Shown here one piece after another: positions 13,051-25,600 of a DNA stretch of 64,000 nucleotides. Positions within the stretch are counted from its first letter, which is position 1. Each line of letters opens with the position of its first letter. The notes below the pieces were generated by a model that had not been told where the DNA came from, did no database searches, and saw only the letters and a program-made list of their open reading frames with translations. A program made the position numbers and the translations under genes. Location of the stretch: contig NW_003119427.1 of the NCBI RefSeq assembly GCF_000003605.2, positions 296,167 through 360,166 on the forward strand, given 5' to 3'. Origin of the DNA: Saccoglossus kowalevskii. Taxonomy: Eukaryota; Hemichordata; Enteropneusta; Harrimaniidae.

Positions 13051-13540
13051 TCATTGATTGCACTGACAGAAACTTGGCTTGAGAACTTCGCCAGGGACAG
13101 TGACAATTCTGTTTTATTTCGCCATGACAGATACAAGGCTTACAATACCAAACAATCTGGCGGGCGTCATGTTAGCTGCCCATAAACGTTTCCAGGCAAT
13201 ACGAAGATTCTATTTAGAACAAAGTCCCGAGTTCGAGCAGTTATGTATCCCAGATATTAAGCATTAGTATCTTTTTTTTTATGAATCGACGGATCGCCTA
13301 ACTTCAGTCACCAAACCGGCTGATTTCATTATAATATGTAGTGATTTTAATCTGCCTGACATGATTCTTTTGAAAACAAATGACAAGCACTTATTAAGGA
13401 CTGATTATAACTGATTGATCTTTTGGCAAAACAATTTCTTACAGTATTCTAATCCGGATAATCTCTGCAATTGCGTGACTTCCTAAAACAGACAGTGATC
13501 ACGAAGTAAACTACTTGGTCGGCATTAAAACTAGTGAAAT
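13051..13540 (+). pseudogene. Broken LINE (non-LTR retrotransposon) endonuclease fragment
   Basis: Conceptual reading of the plus strand gives SLIALTETWLENFARDSDN (13051 onward), the TETWL motif of apurinic-like endonuclease domains of non-LTR retrotransposons. This is followed by FRHDRYKAYNTKQSGG (the usual Y-R-x-DR...GGG block), CSDFNLPD (the GDFN-P block) and SDHEVNYLVG (the catalytic SDH block near the domain end). The blocks are in the right order but in different frames with stops, so the copy is dead. No reverse transcriptase follows. The element is probably L2/CR1/Rex-like by motif style, which I cannot resolve further. Confidence 0.65.
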
Positions 13541-16500
13541 ATATTACAGGCAGTAACAACCACTAGTAATAGTAAACTCTGCCCACTTCTAAAATCACTT
13601 TTTTAAAATGAAGTCATGAAATAAACATAAAAACAAAACAATATAATGAGACCAGAGAGGGCGCTATTGAACTGCGACGGACATTTCAGGTCATTCTCCA
13701 GCAAAATTCCTCGAAAAAAACCTAACGATACAAAACTTTAAATTAACTTTCAAACTATATCACGGACATCAAATTTAATGATTTTTCATTATTGAGATGT
13801 CAAAAACTTTCGATCATAAAAACAAATACCGGTACCACACTTTCAGTAAATACAGAAGAGAAATAGTTTTGTCAGTTTGTATGGCTGATCTATTGGGAAC
13901 AATAGTAAACTAAAATTTATCCCAACTGTTGCTAAAGTAACTGAATACCAGATTCTTACGAGTACATTAAAAGTACATGGAAGTGGTGGCATACTGATAC
14001 AAAGCAGAATAATCTTGTGGAGTTAAGACCTGCCAGGCATGCGCTTTACCACTAGAGGGCGCAATTTATTGAACCAACATGCAAGCCATTTCTTGAGGGA
14101 AAGGGGGCATGTGCGTTACTAATTCGCTTGCACAATGAAGAAGGGATTATACTTATAGGGGTTAACTCCGGTGTTGATTTCAGGGGTGCCCTGTATTTTC
14201 TTCATACACTCACATATGTTTATATCATCCCTTCAATGTCACAGTTAGCCATAGTTCAACCAACAGATTATGCAGAAATCACAACACGCCAGTCAATGTA
14301 GGTGCATATGGGGAATTCTTAAGTTTATTTATATTGCACATAAAACTATCAGTTTGCACTTTAAACAAGCAACACCAGTTTTTGTATCTTGTCTAAAATA
14401 TAAATAACTACAAAAAAATAATAATAAATTTTACTATATAAAGACTTCACAATTATATCTGTAGTTTGAAGTTCTCAGTGTTAATATATACATTACTGTA
14501 GAACACTCAATGTCTAGCTGTAAATTATTTCTCGGAAATCATTATGTTGCTTTTACTGCCTTTCAATGATTTGTAATAAGTTTTGAGTAAACTACAGAAA
14601 CAAAAAATATTTTCAAAACCCAAAATAAAGCAATCTACAGTCATGACAATAGTAAATCACATGAGGGGGCTTTTATAAGCATCTGAAAGACCAGGATGTA
14701 GCTAACAAAAATGGCAGTATGAGCGTAAAATAATAAAATAACTTTATATAGCATGTTTCTATGATATAAACGTACAAGTAAAAACAAAAGATCTATGGGT
14801 AACATAAATTAACATTGATGATATGTAATCAGATAATTCTGAGATTCATAATGACATTGAAAAACTAAATACCAAATAAAAGTGTTAACAGAAAGATTTT
14901 TAGCCGAGGAGCACTATTACAACATGCTAAATCATCATTATTTTGAAAACTGAAACCCTCACTCCTCTATCTGATAGCTGGAATATACAGTACTCAACAT
15001 ACCACTCAAACTAAATTTGATATGCAACTGCATGCGAATTCTGTCTTAGCAATCATTCCACTGAAGTAGTAACTCTCTCAGTTGCTTCTAAATAAATGAT
15101 AATGCTGTCAACCAATATAATGCACATGTATTTATTAAGTGTTTAACTAACATAAAATATATCAGCATTCAGTCATAGTAGATGTTTCATGAGGTAAATT
15201 TTGAGAAATAACTAGAACACTGATCCACACATTGATTGCACTTGAAAACAAATTAAAAATAAATACATCATATTTGAATGTTTTTTTTTTCTGAAGATGG
15301 CACAGAAGTTGTGATGTATATATGATATTGCTTTACCCCTATTTAACCCTGTTAAGTCAATCTGTGTCTGATAGGCAAACATTAGCATTGCAAGTAAAAA
15401 AAGAAAAATAAGAAGCTATATTCAAAAGCATTTTAGACTGAGGTATGGCATTTAGATTTCTGTCTGACGTTTGGCAGTCTGTTGAAATAGAAAATAATAA
15501 AGCCATTCATGCATTAAAACAGTTAAACTATGTAATCTGAAATAAATTATATAGTTTATAATCTTAAATAAATTAGATAGTTTTGATTTGAAATTTCATA
15601 AAACTGTTGGCTGATATATTGTTACAATATTGTTTTCAGTAGAACATGTGCGTTTGTATACAGATACAGCTCCCCCTAAATTTAAAGAAAGGAGTGATTT
15701 TTTGTGTGTTTTGATTGGTTATTGCAACTTGAATGACATAATGTGTTAGTCTATTAACATACATCAAGTAAATTTGAATACGACTACTCTTATACATATA
15801 TATACACACATGTGTTTCCAAATGTACTGTACAGTATTTACTTAAAACATGATTTGAACTTGATTTATTGAAATCAATGTCATAAAATTATTTATCTTTC
15901 GACCACCCATTGACATAAACTTGGTACATTTTTAATTGCAGCATCACCAAGTCAGGCCACATTAACATAATAGAGTGGTGGAGCAGAAGAGACCAGGAGG
16001 AAAGTTTTGATTTGACTATTTTACAATTCATTTTTATATGCATTTCTGCATAGAACAGGCCTCTGAAACAAAAAAAAAACTTTCAAAATTTACAAATCAG
16101 TTCATTTTACGGTAATCCAGATTAGCTTGACAAGATTTTACAGACCTGACTGTTACATGATTTATAAACACTAACACAACAAATATATTACACAGTACAA
16201 TATACATAGCAGCAATAAATGCACAGTGACCACCAAAATGCCAGCATCACTTATATAGGAATGTTGCTGGCATCTTGGTCGTCAGTGTTGGAGGCAGATG
16301 ATCTGAACAGCATTTACTGTAATCGATAACAATAGTATATACTTCAAGATATTGCCTTTATAGACAATACACAGCATGTGTCACCATTCACATTGTAAAC
16401 GCAAATTCAAGATCAAGTGCACTAAACACATAATCAGACAATGATTGTTTAGATTAAAATATATCATTTGCAAAGTACTCAAGTGGAAGTCCATAGTCGT

Positions 16501-16561
16501 CATTAGTAAATAGTCAATATTTTTGGCAGCAGACTTTTTTTCCTTTTTTTTTTCTTCTTCA
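13541..16561. other. RUNDC1 3' flank, probably including its 3' UTR
   Basis: No exons are seen. On the minus strand AATAAA-type signals occur, for example at 15864-15869 and 15131-15136, so the RUNDC1 mRNA could end 0.7-1.4 kb past its stop; which signal is used cannot be told. A strong hairpin lies at 16223-16288. Confidence 0.4.
16223..16288. ncRNA. Pre-miRNA-like hairpin (candidate)
   Basis: The arms 16223-16248 and 16263-16288 are inverted copies separated by a 14-nt loop. The core is ACCAAGATGCCAGCA on one arm against TGCCAGCA-complementary TGCTGGCA on the other. About 22 of 26 positions pair as plus-strand RNA; as minus-strand RNA one mismatch becomes a G-U wobble. The 66-nt length and near-uninterrupted stem fit a miRNA precursor, but a MITE remnant would look alike. 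It lies about 280 bp past the RUNDC1 stop, probably inside its 3' UTR on the sense strand. I do not recognise the mature sequence. Confidence 0.3.
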
Positions 16562-19500
16562 TCAAAAGGCATCCCTGATATTGTGAAACTGCCTGATGGC
16601 CAAGTCGCTTGGCAAGTAAAAATTGAGAGGTGTTAGTCGATCCAGCTGCTGTATGGCTTTCTCAAATCCTGTAAATGTCAGACATAGGTTTAATGTTTGA
16701 GAGTGAAACAAAGTGCAAATCAGTTTTTCTTTGTGTGCCACTTTAATCCATCAGCAAACAAATCCTGGACTACAATAAAATAATTAAATTTTGTCTGTAT
16801 GCATTTCAAATGAACAATCTTTTTGGGCTCTCCCAATAAACCAACATTTTGGCAATTAGTATTCAAAATGGGCGCTATTAACAGTACCAGCATGAGGGTA
16901 ATATACAGATATTATTTTCAAAGAGATAAGTTTGGTTACCCATTTTTTTTTTTTGCTCAATTTTTAACTCACTTGATATATAGAATAAGTTATCTAGAAA
17001 TGTAAAGATGACAACAGTCTTACAAAATACTAACATTAAGTGACATCACATTTGGTATATTGGGTATATGCTATATGTACCTTTCCCTACTGCTACTATT
17101 GACACAGACAAATTATATTAAAGAACAAGAATTTTTTTCATGATACGTCACGATTATGTTTCTGTATTTCCATAAAATATGTGTGGTTCTATACGGTCGG
17201 TGTGTTTGAAATGGGTATCGTGCAACTTATACAAGACTTGTAAAAATGTTTCTTTACCCAGATAAAAATAACATGCATTGTGTGTACTACTGTATCTTGA
17301 AAAGTCTATCAATGATTTAAATATTTTTTGGCAAAAAGAACCTGATAAGTTTTCACATGAAAATGAGCTTTGCACTTTAACGAGAACACCTTATATGAGG
17401 TGCTAGTTGATTGACGCTAATAACCAATAAACCATAACAACCGATGAAATACTGCAAAATGACTAATTTTTACTGGGTTTAAATTTCGCTGATTTTCGAT
17501 TTCAGGCATATTCAGTGGGTTTTAAATTCACGGTTTTATCATTTAGATAATGTGTTCTATGCTAAATTTTACATATTCACTGGGTTTTAATTTAGCACAT
17601 TTTCTAGTCAGCGAAATAAGCAAAATTAAAACCCAGTGAATAATTAATTCTTTTACAGTATGTTATATAAAGTTGTTTTTACCTGTTTTCTGCATGTAAC
17701 TCCATGACGTATAGTGCATATCTATAATAGATGGAGTCCTGGCTAAAAGTCGGCACCAAGTGGCTAACTTGTGTTCACTGTCAGCATAAAAATAAGGTAA
17801 TACCATTATAGATACAGTAATCAAAGTATGGTGCAAATTTTCAAAATTGGCTTACTACCAAAGGTAGATCATAACACTATAAAAGTCTATAAAATTCTAT
17901 TGCCAAGAGAGAGTTAGATTTCCTTTTAATGGATGTCTCTATTATATAGCAGTTTGATTGAAATATTGTTATGCCAGTGTGAATGTCACTATTGTCTCTA
18001 CTGACATGTAAGGGTGAAACCAAGCAGACACCGGTATAGTCGGTAAGACATGTTCACTTACTTGAGACCTTCACACACAAATGCCTTGAATTGCGAGTCC
18101 AGGCTTCTTTTCAGCGGTTCATGAGATGCTCTGACACTGTCGATGGCAGTCAAAAGAGTCTGTTTACCTGTAATGGCAGCACCACCTATTATATCCAACT
18201 TAAATGACTGTGACAACTTCCTGGCTGGTGATGACGTGTACCGCAGTCCATTCTATGACAAAAACAAATAGAACAACATGTCAAGTGTCTTATAATTGGT
18301 GTAAACTTATTGAATGTAGGTAACTTTTACATTAGAGCAGTTCAAGTTAGGGCAGTTGCAGAGGACAAAAAATCATTGTTTATTTAATACACAAATCATG
18401 ATAACATTTAGAAATGCATAATTAATATATGATTTTTTAAGTTACTGGGCTACTATGTGGATAATACTGATGATAAGGTATAATGTGATAGAGTAGGGTG
18501 GGGGATGTTTAACGCTGAAACTCGTACCCCAACCAGTATCATAAGAATGATCAGTGCTAAATAGAATTTTTAACAGACCAGCTTTGAATTTGTAGGTTGT
18601 ATTTGAAATGTAGAAGGTTCGCGATATGTTTGTATGATATGCTGTTGACAAGCACATGAAATGGAACGAAAACAGCTTTTTGTGGTGTGGTTAAACTTCA
18701 TAGCCTTTTCTATGTGTAAGATCAGACTGCACCTAACTCACTCTTGACTAGCTAGTTTCATGTCATTCTTGAACTGTACTTAATAGTGCACAAAAACAGC
18801 AACGAGTCAACCACCCAACGTAGATTAAACACCAATGATGATAAATGTCAGTTCACACTGTTGTATAAAGAACCAGATCAAATCAAATCAGATGTCAAAT
18901 TATTTAGAGACTACTAACTGTATGTTAATACTTACTTTCATTTCATAATACTCGACTAATACTTCCCATGCGTGTATCTTTGTAGAGACCTTTGACGCCC
19001 TCGGTACCAGGCATGATATCGGTAACATCACACTACGGTTTCTACTCATCTGTAAAGTACACAGGTTATAGTAAAGAACATTACACTAATAAATTTTTTT
19101 TTTACTCACTTTTATTGACTGCATATCTTGAGAAAACAAAACTGTGAGGTGTATTTTGTTGAAAGTAACAATTGCTGATGACATTTCAAAGGATGACCAA
19201 TCAAACCAATGCCTAACCACCATAGAAAAAACATTTTATTATTTTAACAACACTGCACTAACCTTCATCAATCCATGCTGGAAGAGATCTCGAAGTGCAG
19301 GAGCTAATTTCCTTCTAACTCCGATCGTTACTTCGTCTAACGGTCTAGTCCATGGTGTCTGTGATAACAAATTGACATAAATGATAAACTAATCAGAGTA
19401 GAAATAATGATTCCACAACACTATATAACCAGGTTTCTGATTGGTCAGTACTCAGCCATAAGTCTGATGTGATGATGTGGTAACCAATAGAAATGAACAA

Positions 19501-19619
19501 TACTCACCTCTTCTGAATCAGATGTATAATCATTATCAGACGGTGGCGCTTCATGTAAATGCACTCTAGCTAGCTCATACACATAATCAACTGCTTTCTC
19601 CAGCCTTTTTAACAACTCT
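16562..19619 (-). CDS. RUNDC1: RUNDC1 exons 9-14: RUN domain and C terminus
   Basis: Exon 9 (19508-19619) ends in an acidic SDNDYTSDSEE linker. Exon 10 (19263-19358) has VTIGVRRKLAPALRDLFQHG, the RUN domain start. Exon 11 (18936-19049) has LPISCLVPRA and HAWEVLVEYYEMK. Exon 12 (18062-18252) has SSPARKLSQSFKLDIIGG and LKRSLDSQFKAFVCEGL. Exon 13 (17683-17777) has EHKLATWCRLLA and WSYMQKTG. Exon 14 (16562-16668) has NFYLPSDLAIRQFHNIRDAF and the TGA stop at 16562-16564. Residue order and spacing follow the vertebrate RUN domain closely. Confidence 0.95.
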
Positions 19620-22600
19620 CTATTGAAAAACCGACAACATCATTAACATCCTCCAAATCTAATCTCAAGGCACATTACTTGTACTTTCATTCAATGTCTG
19701 CTTCAAAAATAATGTCTTTGGAGTGCACATAAAGTCATGCCCCAGCCTATGTACAGTACTGGAGGTAATCCCAAACAGGAATTGTTCACTGCTTTTTGTG
19801 AAGATAGAGTACTAGTAGAATGTGAGCTATGTTTACCCATTTACATCCATATTGCATTTCAAATTAGGTACATACGGTGAACATTGCATGAGATGTGGGA
19901 ACAAGAAAACAATAGAATGTGCATATACATATTTTTGACAACAATGTTTCATACATGTATAAATTAGAGGAAAATCATAATTTAAATAATAATTTTACAT
20001 ATTTGTACATGCCTGCCCAATTTTAATGAAAAGGCATGAAAGTGACATGAACTGACACTATAACCATTGTATCTAATCAACAACTACCTATATATGTCCA
20101 TTACATATTCATCTCTGCTTTTTAGCAGTGTAACAAACTTCTCCATACAAGCTTCTCACCCATTTCTACACAAAATACAAGTACTATAAGATTTGCCATT
20201 TCACAATATATATTTGCCTCAGTACTTACTCGCATCCTTTTTCTGTGTTTTTATCCGGTGGTGGGTTTTCTCGTAACTTTGATGCTCCACATCCAAACTG
20301 TGTGACTGCGACCAACTGTAATACTGTCAAGGCCCGTTTCAAAACTCGAATATTCTTTTCTCTTGATTTCTGAAGCAGAAAAGGTGAAGATTGGTTATAT
20401 AGGGATTTAAATCTATTTGGAAATTTTGAACAATTTTTCACAGTTTGGTGGATAATTTACATTCAATGTGCGTGATTGTATTTCATTTTTTGCTGAGAGA
20501 ATTGCTGCTTTGGTTTCAGGATAACTCACATCTGTGTCACCATTATGTATTTGTGGGGATATACAGCATTCAGGACTGTCATCTGAGACACCATCTTCTT
20601 TACCCTATAAATGACAGGATTAATATGTAAAATCATGCAAATAGGGAAAGGGGGGGGGTAGACATCCATATACTGAGAGAAACCTGTTCAAAACTCAAAC
20701 CATGCTTTGAACTGAAAGCTTTGTCTAAACTGAATATTGTTTTGCAATCCCTTCTTTACATATGTTACAGATGACTTTATATACTGCAACTATATCATGC
20801 CACAAGTATTTTTTTTAATCAATAATCTACAATGGAATAAATTTATCAATAAGATGCTTGTTTGCGTTTTTCCAAACCTTGGTTGGCTGGTTTTTCCAAA
20901 CCTTGGTTGGCTGGTTTGTAATCTACCAGGGGAGCAACACAGATTGTACTATCTTGCCAACCACTGTGTTGTAGAGATTCCTAAGTGTGTAACTTGGTTT
21001 CTTACCTTACCACCATGTACAGCACAGTCACAGTTCTCATTACCAAGGGGTCCTGGTGATGTTGCCTCCCCTTGTAGAAACGAGATAAATCTCTCCAAGT
21101 CTCCAATTTGACTTTTCAACTGGTCTATCACCATCTCTTTCACCTTGGCAGGATTCACAATCTGAAAAGAAACAAGTTGAATGATAATTCATTAGTGATT
21201 GTCAAGGAGTCTAGATTAGAGAGACTGCATGTTTGTTGACACACATGACTTGGCGGATTTGCATCTCAAGAAAAATTGCCCTAATATGGGCATTCATAGG
21301 TCAAAGTTCAGGCTTGCCTCTAATATGCAACTACATGATCAGCATCAGAGAAACAAATTCTTGCCTTTCAGGATGTCCTGCATTGCCCGACTTGTGTAGT
21401 TCCTTACCTTTCCAACTGCGGCATCCACAGTCCTCTTGAGGTCTTCAGTACTCAATTTATCAAAATCCTCCAAATTTAAATCTAGTTTTTCTTTGAGTTC
21501 TTCTAAAATAATGGTTTGTTTTTCCAATACTGTATTCTGTGGTATACCTCCTGTCCCTTCCTGTAATTGATATAAATATATAAGGTAGGATTTTCCCAGA
21601 TGTGTCAGGATATCAAAGTATTACCGCACAATGAGTTTTTAATAAGTTTTTAGTTTGGAATAATAATTATGATGTTTTAGTCATGTTAGAACAAACATAT
21701 GGTGTCTGGGGGAGTTGGTGTGAAAAAATAGCAGTTTTTATGCAAAATATATTCCCTGACATAAACTTCCCCTAAATTCTATCTAAGCTTGCAATGATAT
21801 TTATTTATTTTTATATATTTATTGATAGACGACAGGATTTAATTTTGTTTCTATTTATGAATACATTGATTAGTGGGTGTATCTATACATGTACATGTAC
21901 TGTCAGCACATGACTGCATGCGTTGTGTTCTCGGAAATCATTGACTGTTTTACACAAACCCTGGATAAGGCGTGGCAATAAAAGTGAAAGTTGATCTTTC
22001 TATGATCTATGAAGAGCCAACATTTTAAGATTTTTATTAAACTTGCCTAGAATTATATACCGAAATCAACACAGCTGAACTATGATATGAAGAGATCCGC
22101 TTTGAGTTTTAAACAGATCATGTTACATACTGTGATGAACATTTTGCTAGCAACAATTGGAAAAGTATTTTATTCTGCAAAGCCTAGAGTGATAGACAAA
22201 TGAACAAAAGATTTTCCTTAATCCCAGAGAACAACTTTTACAAAGTCATTGGAATACTTTTATGCAGAACTGACAAAATGACACATGTATAAACCAGAAT
22301 ATTGTAAGTGAAACATGTTATTTACAAAAGCATTATATTAAAAATGTAGTTAGTAGAAATTATACACAGATAAATTAAATACATTATCACTCACACCATT
22401 ATACATATGCTTGAACTTAATAATATGATCAAAAAACAACAAGTTATACCAATAGATTATTATAAGGATTTTACGTAGTACTGTAAAATACTTTATTTTC
22501 GCTTGAAATTAATTTTCGCTATTTTTTGCTGAAGGAATGATTCAGTGAAAATAAAATCCAGCAAATATACATTTTTTCCTGTATTTTAGATTCAACTCGT

Positions 22601-25600
22601 CAAAAATTAATTCCAGCTAAAATAAATTATTTTACAGTATTTCAGATGCATCAACATAGGTGGCCGTGACAACATACTAACAAAAGTGCATACTTTGTGC
22701 AATCTTCAAACGTATTATTATACATTTTTCTGATTTCATTGCTTAGCGCATGAACCCTTGGCACAGGGCAAAGTGGTGATAAATACACGCGCTATATTAA
22801 AAATACCAGGTTCATTATCATATTTGCTCTGTTAGTAGCACACATGCTTGCATAAATCAGAAGTGTTTCTATGATCAAAATAATTAATATTTTAATAATT
22901 CTTGCAGTATGTGAAATGTGATTTTGGGTTCATACATGTATGTGATTGAATTGGAGATGCACTTCTAATAGAGCAAATACAGTATATATAATTCACATTT
23001 CCTAACATGGTGAAATGGCGATATCCTATTTGATACAACAAAATTAGGGCATGCTGTCAAATGAAACATGTATAATAATAATAATAATAATAATAGTTAT
23101 TCACCACAGAGTTGGGTATTATATCACAACAAATAGAATAAAAAAACGTTTACACAAGAAACTGAACCCAAAAAATAAAAATATAATAAGTTAAAAAACA
23201 AAACAACCCAAAAAACACATAAAAATGTCAAGACACAAAAAACCTACCTTGTATGCATATGTTTCTAAATCATCAAGCTGCTTTTTAAGTTGGCTGATAA
23301 GTTCTACCTGTTTCTCTCTTTTTTCACCTATTTTGCTTTCTCTTTCTTTATCACTCTGAAAACATGCAAAGTAGAAGATAGAGTACCTGTGGGTGGTACC
23401 AATGAANNNNNNNNNNNNNNNNNNNNNNNNNNNNNNNNNNNNNNNNNNNNNNNNNNGCTCTACCAGACATAATTGGAGTACCTAAAGAGGGTACCAATGA
23501 ACCCACTCTACCAGACATAATTGGAGTACCTAAAGAGGGTACCAATGAACCCGTGGGTGTACCAATGAACCCATGAGTGGCACCAATAAACCCACAGGTG
23601 ATACCAATTAACCAATGGGTGTGGTACCAGTGAACTAATGCATGGTGCCAAATAACCCATTCTATCAGACAATATTGGAGTACCTGAAGGTGGTATCAAT
23701 GAACCCATAAATGGTACAAATGAACCGATGGGTTATACCAATGAACCGATGGGTTATACCAATGAACCAATGGGTTATACCAATGAACCAATGGGTGGTA
23801 CCAATGAACCGATGGGTTATACCAATGAACCGATGGGTTATACCAATGAACCGATGGGTGGTACCAATGAACCGATGGGTGGTACCAATGAACCAATGGG
23901 TGGTACCAATGAACCAATGGGTGGTACCAATGAACCAATGGATGGTACAAATGAACCAATGGGTGGTACCAATGAACCGATGGGTGGTACCAATGAACCG
24001 ATGGGTGGTACCAATGAACTGATGGTGGTACCAATGAACCAGTGGGTGGTAGCAATGAATTAGTGGATGATACCAATGAACCAGTTGATGGTAGCAATGA
24101 ACCCATTCACATACCTATGGGTTGTATGACTATAAATAAACAATCTCTACCAAACATAATTGTTTGGCAACAGAAAAAATGTGAGCAAAATGAGTAGCAG
24201 TCAAATTGTGTGAATTTCTCAGTACCATAATCTGTCGGGAAATAATCCAACTTTAGGATAAGTACATGTACATGACATGTAAGCAGTAACATGGCATGTA
24301 TAGCTTACCCACTTCATGTGTAAGCCATTAGGGATGTATGATCATACCAATACACCATACACTGATAGCCATAGCACTGAAAATATACCAAGAATCTTAA
24401 CATAAATCTTAAACTGTGTGTAGGTAGGTTGAGTGAAGGAAAAAATGAACAAGCCATGAATGGCACCAGTCCCAGTTAGTTCAAATTTAAAATATATAGT
24501 TTTCTTTGATATGACTCTAAAAGCATATTCATTTAAACAAAATGGCCACCAGTCAGCCATTTTGAATCCGATCTGAAAAATAAAATGACATGCATGAGGA
24601 ACCCATAATCTCTAATGTATGTACCATTTATTAAAACAAAATGGCCACCAGTCGGCCATTTTAAATTGGATATGAAAAAAAAATGTGTATCAAGGTCCAT
24701 AATGTCCATCATATGTATGTTTAAACAAAATCCATCCACAAATGCTTGATTTTGATGTTTTTTTAGCAGAAAAATGACCACCATTCAGCCATCTTGAATC
24801 AGATCATGAAACAAATTCATGTGCATACATGTATGTATAATATTATGTATGATGTATGTGTGAAGTATGATTGTGATTGGTCCATGCATGTCTAAGACAT
24901 CCGAACACACCCACACAAACACATGGACGCACAAAGGACAAAATATAAGTCCCTGTTTTCGGACTGCGTCCGAACAGGGAGTAAAAAGTAGACAAAGATC
25001 ACTACTTTATTAATGAAGTGGGATGTTCCCATGGTGCCTTTGACTAATAAGTGAAATCTGCTAAAATTAACTCCATATGTGAAATTACAATAAAACTTAT
25101 TGTTTCACAAATCAAAATACCAGTGGAGATTACACTTGTACAGTACATGTATTTGCCAAACTTGTGTATGTACTGATACATACATGTAAAATTGTTTCTC
25201 TTTCTGAGAAGGGATCTATTAAAAACCTCAATAAAAATTGATGCACCATGGGAGTACCATTACATACATAGGCCTTGTATATTAACTTAGCTATAACTAT
25301 AAACTTTCCATCTATGCACACATAAATACACAAGTTAACAGCGATGCATTGGTGACACTATCTTCAAATTTGTAGAGGAATATAAAACTCATCTGCTGCT
25401 TATATCCATTATATCAGCTGAATTACACACACAAAAAAAGTGTTGCACTACAGTCAAATAGCATCATTCATCTGTGACATTCTCTCCGTAGAAATAATTT
25501 TTATACTGCTATAGCCACTATGGCATTATGCTAGCCACTTAACATTTCAGATTTGATATTTATTTATAACTTACACAATCTTCCAGAATCTGAGCGTCTT

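Noticed and set aside
23696-24106. Long open frames on both strands with 7-residue repeats (GGTNEPM on plus, HWYHPSV on minus)
   Set aside because: These are by-products of a 21-bp minisatellite whose unit is a multiple of three. The array lies inside a RUNDC1 intron, spans an assembly gap and has no start or splice context.
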